Source: a bacterium
GTDB taxonomy: Bacteria > Acidobacteriota > Polarisedimenticolia > Polarisedimenticolales > Polarisedimenticolaceae
Reading direction: 5' to 3'
Length of the DNA stretch: 45,352 nt
Assembly: GCA_024226515.1 (NCBI GenBank)
Contig: JAAELQ010000022.1
Coordinates: forward strand, 1 to 45,352
The position numbers and the translations under genes are program-made. Shown piece after piece: positions 8,275 through 16,012 of this stretch; position 1 is the first letter of the stretch; each line of letters opens with the position of its first letter. The notes under the pieces are model-generated. The model saw only the letters and a program-made list of their open reading frames with translations. It was not told the origin of the DNA and did no database searches.

Positions 8275-9359
8275 AGTTCGTCGACGAGTATCGCGACCCC
8301 GAGACCGCCGAACGCCTCGTCACCTCGATCGAGTCGCTGGTCACGCGGCCGTGGACGATCATGGAGATCTGCGGCGGTCAGACGCACACGGTGATCAAGA
8401 CCGGCATCGACCGTATGCTGCCCGATTCGGTCTCGCTGGTGCACGGGCCGGGCTGTCCGGTCTGCGTCACCCCGCTGGAGCAGATCGAGCGAGCGATCGC
8501 CATCGCCCGCCGCCCCGAGGTGACGTTCGCGTCGTTCGGCGACATGCTGCGCGTGCCCGGTTCGGACGAGGACCTGCTGCAGGTCAAGGCGCGCGGTGCG
8601 GACGTGCGCATCGTCTACTCACCGCTCGACGCCGTCACGCTGGCCGAGAAGCACCCCGAGCGACACGTGGTGTTCTTCGCCGTCGGGTTCGAGACGACCG
8701 CCCCGGCCAACGCGATGGCGGTAAAGCGAGCGAGCGATCTCGGGCTATCGAACTTCTCGATCCTCTGCGCCCACGTGCTGGTGCCGCCCGCGATGGAGGC
8801 GATTCTCGGCGCGCCGTCCAACCGGGTGCAGGGTTTCCTCGCGGCGGGGCACGTCTGCACCGTGATGGGCACGCAGGAATACGAACCGATCGCTCGGAAG
8901 TACCGCATCCCGGTCATCGTCACCGGCTTCGAGCCGCTCGACCTGTTGCACGGGATCCACGCCACGCTGAAGGCGTTGGAGGAAGGACGCCACGGCGTCG
9001 AGAACCGCTACCCGCGCGCCGTCCGGTCCGACGGCAATCCGCACGCCCGCGGCGTGGTCGAGGAGGTGTTCGAGATCTGCGACCGGCCGTGGCGCGGGAT
9101 CGGCACGATCCCGCAGAGCGGCTACCGGTTGCGCGAGCGCTACGCGGCCCACGATGCCGAGCGACGCTTCGACGTGGCGTCGCTGGCAGTCGACGAGCCG
9201 GCCGAGTGCATCGCCGGCGAGGTGCTGCGCGGCCTGCGCAAACCGCACGAGTGCTCCGAGTTCGGGAAACGATGCACGCCCGAGCACCCGCTGGGGGCCC
9301 CGATGGTCTCCTCCGAGGGGGCGTGCGCCGGATACCACCGCTACCGGGGGCGAGCGTGA
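8271..9359 (+). CDS. hypD: Hydrogenase maturation protein HypD
   Basis: Iron-sulfur scaffold protein (362 aa) that, with HypC, assembles the Fe(CN)2CO group. Family signatures are all present: EICGGQTH near residue 38, HGPGCPVC with the redox-active cysteines, GFETTAP, and the C-terminal 4Fe-4S region CSEFGKRC...GACAGYHRY. It uses a GTG start overlapping the hypC stop, and its own stop overlaps the hypE GTG. Confidence 0.96.
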   Translation: MKFVDEYRDPETAERLVTSIESLVTRPWTIMEICGGQTHTVIKTGIDRMLPDSVSLVHGPGCPVCVTPLEQIERAIAIARRPEVTFASFGDMLRVPGSDEDLLQVKARGADVRIVYSPLDAVTLAEKHPERHVVFFAVGFETTAPANAMAVKRASDLGLSNFSILCAHVLVPPAMEAILGAPSNRVQGFLAAGHVCTVMGTQEYEPIARKYRIPVIVTGFEPLDLLHGIHATLKALEEGRHGVENRYPRAVRSDGNPHARGVVEEVFEICDRPWRGIGTIPQSGYRLRERYAAHDAERRFDVASLAVDEPAECIAGEVLRGLRKPHECSEFGKRCTPEHPLGAPMVSSEGACAGYHRYRGRA

Positions 9360-10405
9360 GCTTCGAGGGACCTGCCTGTCCGCTGCCGATCAACGACTAT
9401 CCGACCGTCACGCTGGGGCACGGCGGCGGCGGCCGGCTGATGCACGCGCTGATCCGCGATCTGTTCGTCGCGGCGTTCGACAACGAGACGCTGCGCAGGA
9501 TGGGGGACGGCGCCCTGCTCGACCTCGACGCCGGAACGCTGGCGTTCTCGACGGATGGGTTCGTCATCGACCCGATCGAGTTTCCCGGCGGCAACATCGG
9601 GTCGCTGGCCGTGCACGGGACGGTCAACGACGTCGCCATGTGCGGGGCTCGTCCCGTGGCGCTGTCCGCCGGGTTCATCCTGGAGGAGGGGCTGCCGATG
9701 GAGACGCTGTGGCGCGTGGCGTGCGCGATGGGGGACGCCGCGCGCGAGGCGGCCGTGCCGATCGTCACCGGCGACACCAAGGTCGTCGGCCACGGCAAGG
9801 GCGACGGCGTGTTCATCCACACCAGCGGCGTCGGCGTGAGGCTTCCCGGAGCCGACATCGCCCCCGAACGGGCGCGGCCCGGAGATTTCGTGCTGCTCAA
9901 CGGCCCCATCGCCGATCACGGGATCGCGATCCTGTCCGTGCGCGAGGGGCTCGAGTTCGAGACGGCGATCGAGAGCGATTCGGCCTGCCTGGCCGGGCTG
10001 GTCGAGGGCATGATCGAGGCCGGCGGCGAGGGCGTCCGCGTGCTGCGCGACCCCACGCGCGGCGGCGTGGCCAGCACGCTCAACGAGATCGCGGAGCAGG
10101 CCGGCGTCGGCATCGAGCTCGACGAGCGAGCGATCCCGCTGCGCGAGGAGGTCCGCGGCGCGTGCGAGATCCTCGGCCTCGACCCGTTGTACGTGGCCAA
10201 CGAGGGGAAGTGCCTGGCGATCGTCGACGCTGCGGTGGCCGACAGCGTGGTGCGCGTGATGCGCAGCCACCCCCTGGGGCGCGAGTCCGTGGTCGTCGGC
10301 CGCGTCGTGGAGGACGCACAGAGCACGGTCCTGCTGCGCAGCAGCATCGGCGGAACGAGAATCGTGGACGTCGCCAGCGGCGAGCAGCTACCGAGGATCT
10401 GCTAG
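9356..10405 (+). CDS. hypE: Carbamoyl-dehydrating enzyme HypE
   Basis: PurM/AIR-synthase-fold ATPase (349 aa) that dehydrates the thiocarboxamide on its C-terminal Cys to thiocyanate and passes cyanide to HypCD. The protein ends in the canonical PRIC tail. GHGGGGR, STDGFVI and DPTRGGVA are the ATP-binding motifs. The GTG start at 9356 overlaps the hypD stop and is supported by the downstream N-terminal [16 protein letters not shown] segment. It converges with the hypB_AT-like gene, leaving 7 nt between the stops. Confidence 0.95.
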   Translation: MSFEGPACPLPINDYPTVTLGHGGGGRLMHALIRDLFVAAFDNETLRRMGDGALLDLDAGTLAFSTDGFVIDPIEFPGGNIGSLAVHGTVNDVAMCGARPVALSAGFILEEGLPMETLWRVACAMGDAAREAAVPIVTGDTKVVGHGKGDGVFIHTSGVGVRLPGADIAPERARPGDFVLLNGPIADHGIAILSVREGLEFETAIESDSACLAGLVEGMIEAGGEGVRVLRDPTRGGVASTLNEIAEQAGVGIELDERAIPLREEVRGACEILGLDPLYVANEGKCLAIVDAAVADSVVRVMRSHPLGRESVVVGRVVEDAQSTVLLRSSIGGTRIVDVASGEQLPRIC

Positions 10406-10416
10406 CGGCCTGCTAG
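10402..10416. repeat. Inverted repeat carrying both convergent stop codons
   Basis: CTAGC (10402-10406) and GCTAG (10412-10416) flank 5 nt. The repeat contains the TAG stops of hypE (+) and the ATPase (-). It is too short to call a terminator. Confidence 0.35.
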
Positions 10417-11138
10417 AACTCCGCCGCGATCTCGCCGAGCACCGAGGCGAAAGGCGTCCGTAGCAGCCGCTCGACGTCACCCTGGCCGGTTTCGACCTCC
10501 TCGTCGAACGGTAGCTGTCCCAGGAACGGGACCCCGCTGTCTGCGGCCAGGGACGCAACGGCGTCGGATTCGCGGCGGTGCATGTTCTGCACGACGCCGC
10601 GCACCGTGCACGACGCTCCGCGCAGCACGCGCAGCGTCCGTTCGACCGTCTCCAGCGTGACCAGCGAGTCGGTGGCGACCACCAGATACTCCGCGCGGTG
10701 GACCAGCCGCATCGCGTCGAGCATCGCGTCGCCGAGCCCCGGCGGCATGTCGACGATCAGGTAGTCCAGCGCGCCCCAGCGCACGATGGCCAGCAACTCG
10801 ATCAGCGCGTTCGTGACGTCCGTTCCACGCAACGGCACGGGATCGCGGCCAATGAAGGACGTGACGGAGACGAATTTGATCCCGTGGGCGTCGACCGGGT
10901 CGATGCCGAACTCCTCGGTCGGAAAGCCGGGCCTGACGCCGAGCACGATGTGCGCGCACGGACCGGTGAGGTCCAGGTCGAGCAGGCCGGTCGTGCGTCC
11001 GCGCCGTGCCAGCAGCGCGGCCAGCGTCGACGACACCAGGCTCTTGCCGATGCCTCCTTTTCCTCCGGTGACGGCCAGGATCGTGCCGACACCGGCGAGC
11101 CGCTTGTCGATCACGGCAAGACGCGGGTCGACGCTCAT
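10413..11138 (-). CDS. MinD/Mrp-family ATPase, probable ATP-type HypB (HypB_AT-like) partner of HypA
   Basis: P-loop ATPase of 241 aa with the deviant Walker A GGKGGIGKS (25-33, signature Lys27), the switch region DLDLTGPCAH, and Walker B YLIVDMPPGLGD. The ATG at 11138 overlaps the hypA stop (ATGA), so the two are translationally coupled. In Thermococcus a MinD/Mrp-type ATPase called HypB_AT binds HypA and promotes nickel transfer in place of the usual GTPase HypB. Length, partner and fold fit that role. Alternatively it could be a Mrp/NBP35 Fe-S carrier; the paired C-terminal CxxC usual in those carriers is absent, and the strict pairing with hypA favours nickel insertion. Specific function is inference. 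Confidence 0.75.
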   Translation of the reverse strand: MSVDPRLAVIDKRLAGVGTILAVTGGKGGIGKSLVSSTLAALLARRGRTTGLLDLDLTGPCAHIVLGVRPGFPTEEFGIDPVDAHGIKFVSVTSFIGRDPVPLRGTDVTNALIELLAIVRWGALDYLIVDMPPGLGDAMLDAMRLVHRAEYLVVATDSLVTLETVERTLRVLRGASCTVRGVVQNMHRRESDAVASLAADSGVPFLGQLPFDEEVETGQGDVERLLRTPFASVLGEIAAEF

Positions 11139-11545
11139 CGCTCGCCCTCCACGGCGTCGAGCCAGATCCCGCGTCCCTGACGCACGTCGAAGTCCGAGCT
11201 CTCGCACTTCGGGCAGCTCAGGTAGCCGTGCGCCAGCTCGGGGATGAAGTGGATCGCCTCGAGCTGATCGGCGTCGAGGTCGCCGGCCTGGCCGGGCTCG
11301 AACGTGTGGCCGCAGCCGCGGCAGCCCATCACGGCCGGCTCCGCGCTCAGCTCGAACTCGACCGATTCCAGGCGCGGGTCGTCCTCCGGCAGCACCGAGC
11401 TCAGCGCCTTGCGGAAGAAATCGGGACTGATGCGCTGCAGCGCACCGACGCGTACGACGAGCTTCGTCACGCGGACGAGTTTCTGCTTCGCCGCCGCGTC
11501 CAACGCGGCGGTTACCACTCCTTCGGCCAAAGCCCATTCGTGCAT
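11135..11545 (-). CDS. hypA: Nickel metallochaperone HypA, Thermococcus-like long form
   Basis: HypA (136 aa) inserts nickel during [NiFe]-hydrogenase maturation. It begins MHEWALAE, with the nickel ligand His2, and has a four-Cys zinc site at Cys75/Cys78 and Cys111/Cys114. Ordinary bacterial HypA is about 113-118 aa; the extra length lies between the Cys pairs and contains AIHFIPELAHGYLSCPKC. That segment closely resembles Thermococcus HypA as I remember it, whose His98 in the same IHFIPE context helps bind nickel (His99 here). GAGG precedes the ATG. The gene starts 10 nt after the parC stop, placing it in the parE-parC operon rather than with hypFCDE. Confidence 0.92.
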   Translation of the reverse strand: MHEWALAEGVVTAALDAAAKQKLVRVTKLVVRVGALQRISPDFFRKALSSVLPEDDPRLESVEFELSAEPAVMGCRGCGHTFEPGQAGDLDADQLEAIHFIPELAHGYLSCPKCESSDFDVRQGRGIWLDAVEGER

Positions 11546-11555
11546 CGTCGTTCCT

Positions 11556-13556
11556 CTACAGGTCCAGCAGCGAGCGCGGTCGCCCGAAGCGTTTGTCGCT
11601 CCAGCCCCGCGGCCGACTGGCGTGAATCGATTCGATCGTCTTCGACGTCATCAGCTTGCCGCGTGTCTTGACGTTGCGCGGGGCGACGTCCGCCAGGTCG
11701 AAGGCCTGGCCGCCGGCGTTCTTGTAGCGCACGTAGATCACCCGCGGGTCGGACTCGGACAGGAAGACGATCGTCGAGCGCGGCGGCGCGCAGCGATACT
11801 CGCGGTTCAGGATCGTCCCGCCGAAGGCGAAACGCTTGAGGTGGTGCAACCCGTCCTCGTCACGGTAGATCACGACGAAGACCCGTTCGCGATCGATCAC
11901 TCCACAGAACTGCATGTCGCGGTCGACGAACAGCTTGTCCGGCGGGGGAGTCACTTTGTACACGCCGTCGGCCCGCACGTGGAGGATCTTGTCCAGCGAC
12001 GAGCACTGCAGCATCTCCTCGCCGCTGATCGTGTGGCCCAGGTAGCCCTTCTCGGAGTCGTAACACAGCGTCAGCTCGTTCGAGGTCAGATCGCGTACCT
12101 CGATCGCCTCGAAGGAGGTGAGCTCGGTGCGCCGCGGATGGTCGGCACCGTACTTGCGGAGCAACGACCTGATGTAGCGCACGCAATAATCGGTCAGGTG
12201 GGCCAGGTCGTGCTCGATCTTCTCGACGCCGTCCTCGAGATCGGCGATCTCCTTGCGGTTGCGGTCCATGTCGTAACGCGAGATGCGCTTGATCTTGATG
12301 CCGAGCAGCATCTCGACGTCCTTCAGCGTCACGTCGCGCTTGAGCAAGATGCGGAACCCGTTGACGCCGTCCAGCACCGCCTTCTGCACGTCGGCGTAGC
12401 TCGTGCATTCCTCGATCCGCTTGTAGATCCGGTTCTCGATGAAGATCCGGACGAGAGTCTTGGCGTGAATCTCGTCGATCTTCTTGCGCCGCTCCGCCTC
12501 CAGCTCGCGGCGCAGCGTCTTGACCAGCGCGCGCGTGTTGTGGCGCAGCACCTCGTCGACCGTCATCTCGACCGGCCGGTTCTTGTGAATGACGACGATT
12601 CGCGCCGACAGCGCGACTTCGCACTGGGTAAAGGCGTACAGAGCCTGGATCGTCTTGTCGGGGTTCTTGCCGGGCTTCAGCGCGACCTGGATCTCGACCT
12701 GTTCCGCGGTGAAGTCGTCGATCGACTTGATGGCCAGCTTCTTCTTGCGCGCGGCGGTCTCGATCGAGGCGATGACGGAGTCGGTCGTCGTGCCGTAGGG
12801 CACCGAGCGCACGAGAACCATGTTGTCCTTGCCCAGCTCGATCTTCGCGCGCAGCCGTACGCGGCCGCGGCCGCGGTCGTACTCGGCGGCGTCCATCAGG
12901 CCGCCCTGGCGGAAATCCGGGACGACGTCGAACGGCTTCTTCTCCAGGATCGCGATCTGCGCGCGCAGCAATTCGACGAAGTTGTGCGGCAGCACCCGCG
13001 TCGAGAGGCCGACGGCGATGCCCTCGGCGCCCTGCATCAGCATCAGCGGCAGCTTCGCCGGCAGGGCTACCGGCTCCTGCTTGCGGCCGTCGTAGCTCGG
13101 GACGAACTTCGTCAGCTCGTCGTTGAACAGCTCTCGACGCGCCAGCTCGGTCAGCCGGCACTCGATGTAGCGCGCGGCCGCGGCGGGGTCGCCGGTGAAC
13201 AGGTTGCCGAAGTTGCCCTGGCCCTCGATCAGGTAGCCCTTGTTGGCTAGCCCGACGAGCGCCTCGGTGATGCTGGCGTCGCCGTGTGGGTGATACTGCA
13301 TCGTGTGGCCGACGATGTTGGCCACCTTGATGAACTTGCCGTCGTCGTTCTCCTTCAGCGAATGCAAGATGCGCCGCTGGACCGGCTTCAGCCCGTCCGC
13401 CAGATCCGGGATCGCGCGGTCGCGGATGACGTACGACGCGTAACGGACGAAGTTGTCGTCGATCAGCCGCCGCAGGCGGCCGTCTTCTTGCCAGGCCTGC
13501 GGCGCGCCGTCGCCGTCTTCCGGTCCGTCGAAAAGGTCGCCCTGGGGGCCGCTCAT
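11556..13556 (-). CDS. parC: DNA topoisomerase IV subunit A (ParC/GyrA family)
   Basis: DNA-cleaving subunit of a type IIA topoisomerase (666 aa). The winged-helix and quinolone-region residues are visible (DGLKPVQRRIL, YHPHGDASI), and the catalytic tyrosine is Tyr130 in the AARYIECRL context. The C-terminal region is short and has no GyrA-box, which favours topoisomerase IV over gyrase. The ATG overlaps the parE stop (ATGA). hypA follows after 10 nt. Confidence 0.88.
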   Translation of the reverse strand: MSGPQGDLFDGPEDGDGAPQAWQEDGRLRRLIDDNFVRYASYVIRDRAIPDLADGLKPVQRRILHSLKENDDGKFIKVANIVGHTMQYHPHGDASITEALVGLANKGYLIEGQGNFGNLFTGDPAAAARYIECRLTELARRELFNDELTKFVPSYDGRKQEPVALPAKLPLMLMQGAEGIAVGLSTRVLPHNFVELLRAQIAILEKKPFDVVPDFRQGGLMDAAEYDRGRGRVRLRAKIELGKDNMVLVRSVPYGTTTDSVIASIETAARKKKLAIKSIDDFTAEQVEIQVALKPGKNPDKTIQALYAFTQCEVALSARIVVIHKNRPVEMTVDEVLRHNTRALVKTLRRELEAERRKKIDEIHAKTLVRIFIENRIYKRIEECTSYADVQKAVLDGVNGFRILLKRDVTLKDVEMLLGIKIKRISRYDMDRNRKEIADLEDGVEKIEHDLAHLTDYCVRYIRSLLRKYGADHPRRTELTSFEAIEVRDLTSNELTLCYDSEKGYLGHTISGEEMLQCSSLDKILHVRADGVYKVTPPPDKLFVDRDMQFCGVIDRERVFVVIYRDEDGLHHLKRFAFGGTILNREYRCAPPRSTIVFLSESDPRVIYVRYKNAGGQAFDLADVAPRNVKTRGKLMTSKTIESIHASRPRGWSDKRFGRPRSLLDL

Positions 13557-15367
13557 GTACCCGCCTCCACGACCAGCCGATCCATGATGTAGCTGCGTCG
13601 CTCGGGCGTGTTCTTGCCCATGTAAAAGCGCAGCAGGTGCGGCACGCTGTGGCGGTTGTCCACCTCCACCGGCGACAGGCGCATCCCGTCGCCGATGAAC
13701 GCCTTGAACTCGGCGGGGGAGATTTCACCCAGTCCCTTGAAACGCGTGATCTCGAGGTTGCGTCCGATCTCGCGGCCCGCGGCGTCGCGCTCTTCCTCGC
13801 TGTAGCAGTAGAGCGTCTTCTTCTTGTTGCGCACGCGAAACAGCGGCGTTTCGAGAATCCACACGTGTCCATTGAGCACGATCGGCTCGAAGAAACGTAA
13901 GAAGAACGTCAGCAGCAGATTGCGGATGTGCAGCCCGTCCACGTCGGCGTCGGTGGCCAGGATCACGCGATCGTAGCGTAGGTTGTCGGCCGAATCCTCG
14001 ACGTTGAGGGCGCGCATCAGGTTGTACAGCTCGTCGTTCTTGTACATCGCGTCGCGCTCGAGCTCGCAGACGTTGAGCGGCTTGCCCTTCAGCGTGAAGA
14101 TGGCCTGCGTGTTCGGGTCGCGGCAACTGACGATCGATCCGGCGGCGGACTGGCCCTCGGTGATGAAGACCATCGAGCGCCCATTGCTCTTGCGCCCGCG
14201 ATGCAGCTTGCAGTCCTTCAGCTGCGGCACGCGAATCGACGTCGCGCGCGCCTTTTCCCGCGCCAGCTTCTTGACCGCCGACAGCTCCTTGCGCAGCTTC
14301 TGGGTTTCCTCGACCTTGCGCACGAGCCGCTCGGCGATGTCGGGGTGGCGGTGCAGCAGGTCGGCGACGACCTCCTTGACGCGGGCCACGAGCGCGCTGC
14401 GAATCTCGGTGTTGCCCAGCTTGTTCTTCGTCTGGGACTCGAAGACCGGCTCCTTGAGCCGGATCGCGATGGCGCCGACCAGGCCGTCGCGCACGTCCTC
14501 GCCCTCGAACTTCTTCTTCGTGAAGTCGTTGACGGCCTTGAGGAAGCCCTCGCGGAACGCGCTGAGGTGCGTGCCTCCGTCGCTGGTGAACTGGCCGTTG
14601 ACGAAGGAGAAGTAGGTCTCGCTGTAACGCGTGGTGTGGGTGAACGCCAGCTCCGTCGTCTTGTCGCGGAAGTGCAGCACCGGGTAGACGGCGTCGCGTT
14701 CCACGTCCTCGCGTACCAGATCGAGCAGGCCGCCGTGGGACACGTACGGAGTGCCGTTGTAGTCGATCGTCAGACCGGCGTTGAGGTAGGTGTAGAGCCG
14801 GATGCGGCGCTTGATGTGCTCTTCGTCGAAGCGGGCGTCGCCGAAGATCTCAGGGTCGGGGGCGAAGACGACCTCGGTGCCGTTCGGCTCGTTTTTGATC
14901 TTGCCCTTCTTCTCTTTCTCCAGCTCGCCGCGCTTGAAGCTGGCGGAGGCAAACTCGCCTTCGCGGACGCTGCGTACGCGGAAAGCCTTCGAAAGCGCGT
15001 TGACCGCCTTCGTGCCGACCCCGTTGAGCCCGACGCTGAACTGGAACACGTCGTCGTTGTACTTGGCACCCGTGTTGATCTGCGAGACGCAGTCGACGAC
15101 CTTGCCCAGCGGGATCCCGCGGCCGAAGTCGCGCACCGAGACGTCCGTGCCTTCGACAGCGACCTTGACCTCGGTGCCGTAGCCCATGATGAACTCGTCG
15201 ATCGCGTTGTCGATGACTTCCTTCAGCAGGATGTAGATGCCGTCGTCGTAGTGCTGGCCCGTTCCGATGCGCCCGATGTACATACCGGTGCGCTTGCGGA
15301 TGTGCTCCAGCGAGCTGAGCGTCTTGACCTTGCTCTCGTCGTAGTTGTGCGGTGTCGTGTCGCTCAA
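13553..15367 (-). CDS. parE: DNA topoisomerase IV subunit B (ParE/GyrB family)
   Basis: ATPase subunit of topoisomerase IV, 604 aa from the chosen start. A TTG at 15367 is preferred because AGAGGG lies 8 nt upstream and the product begins MSDTTPHNYDESKVKTLSSLEHIRKRTGMYIG (shown in part: SLEHIRKRTGMYIG), the usual N-terminus. A GTG at 15430 would add 21 residues but has no ribosome site. GHKL motifs include EVIDNAIDE, GRGIPLG and GLNGVGTKAVNALS. The TOPRIM domain has Glu404 in EGQSA (most relatives have EGDSA) and D473-A-D475-V-D477. The stop overlaps parC. Confidence 0.88.
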   Translation of the reverse strand: MSDTTPHNYDESKVKTLSSLEHIRKRTGMYIGRIGTGQHYDDGIYILLKEVIDNAIDEFIMGYGTEVKVAVEGTDVSVRDFGRGIPLGKVVDCVSQINTGAKYNDDVFQFSVGLNGVGTKAVNALSKAFRVRSVREGEFASASFKRGELEKEKKGKIKNEPNGTEVVFAPDPEIFGDARFDEEHIKRRIRLYTYLNAGLTIDYNGTPYVSHGGLLDLVREDVERDAVYPVLHFRDKTTELAFTHTTRYSETYFSFVNGQFTSDGGTHLSAFREGFLKAVNDFTKKKFEGEDVRDGLVGAIAIRLKEPVFESQTKNKLGNTEIRSALVARVKEVVADLLHRHPDIAERLVRKVEETQKLRKELSAVKKLAREKARATSIRVPQLKDCKLHRGRKSNGRSMVFITEGQSAAGSIVSCRDPNTQAIFTLKGKPLNVCELERDAMYKNDELYNLMRALNVEDSADNLRYDRVILATDADVDGLHIRNLLLTFFLRFFEPIVLNGHVWILETPLFRVRNKKKTLYCYSEEERDAAGREIGRNLEITRFKGLGEISPAEFKAFIGDGMRLSPVEVDNRHSVPHLLRFYMGKNTPERRSYIMDRLVVEAGT

Positions 15368-15462
15368 GAACGTGGCCCTCTGGATTTCGTCTTTTTTCGC
15401 GTCCGAGAAACACGTCACGAAACCCGGCACGATTTTAGGGCATCCGTGGCGTTCTCGCCCAG

Positions 15463-15491
15463 TTGACGACGAGAGGCGGCCGAGCTATCGC
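15463..15491 (+). promoter_or_regulatory. Sigma-70-like promoter for the Cys-rich small protein
   Basis: TTGACG and TATCGC are separated by 17 nt. The start site would give a leader of roughly 110 nt before the ATG at 15608, longer than elsewhere in the window. It lies in the divergent gap with parE. Confidence 0.35.
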
Positions 15492-15607
15492 CGCGTGCCG
15501 AGCGGGGGGCGGCGCGGACGAACAACGCGAGCCTGAACCGGGGCAGGCAAGTGGCGCCTACCACGACGGAAGCGGGTCGAGTTTTCGATCCCACGAGGAG
15601 GAGACAC

Positions 15608-16012
15608 ATGAACAAGAAACTGACGCTCGCTCTGTTTGCGACGGCTCTGCTTCTGTCCGGCGGCATCTATCTGGCCACCGAAGAGGCCGAGACCGCCGAG
15701 CCGGCCGGGGACGAGGCGAAACTGACCGAGAACGAGTTGCAGGCGCTGGAGGATCTTCAGTTCCTGTTCGACAACGAGCCGGTGCAGGAGACGGCCGTGC
15801 CGCTGTGCCCCTACCGTCGCTGTTCGCGCGACTGTACGCGGGACACGGCGATTCTCGGCTACAACGACACCGGTCGCACGCAGTGCCAGAAGCTCGACGG
15901 CTCGGTGCTGACGTGCGGCGGCGGCCAGACCGTGCACGGTGTGGTCGGCAACTGCACGCCGATCGGCCAGTGCACTCCCGACTCCTGGCAGTCGGGCTTC
16001 TACTGTAACTAG
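15608..16012 (+). CDS. Small exported cysteine-rich protein, unknown function
   Basis: 134 aa. The start is fixed by a strong GGAGGAG ribosome site. Layout: Sec signal peptide (about 1-26), an acidic linker rich in Glu and Ala (about 26-62), then a compact C-terminal region of about 68 residues with eight cysteines (LCPYRRC, RDC, TQC, TC, NC, QC, YC), an even number consistent with four disulfides after export. I do not recognise a family. The stop codon overlaps the stop of the convergent TPR-CHAT gene. A signal, propeptide and Cys-rich core layout could suit a toxin, inhibitor or surface protein, but nothing here decides between them. Confidence 0.8.
   Translation: MNKKLTLALFATALLLSGGIYLATEEAETAEPAGDEAKLTENELQALEDLQFLFDNEPVQETAVPLCPYRRCSRDCTRDTAILGYNDTGRTQCQKLDGSVLTCGGGQTVHGVVGNCTPIGQCTPDSWQSGFYCN

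Noticed and set aside
9356..10405. hypE as selenophosphate synthetase selD, which would support the selenoprotein
   Set aside because: The PRIC C-terminus and the position in hypFCDE identify HypE; the fold is shared but the catalytic Cys/Sec loop of SelD is absent.
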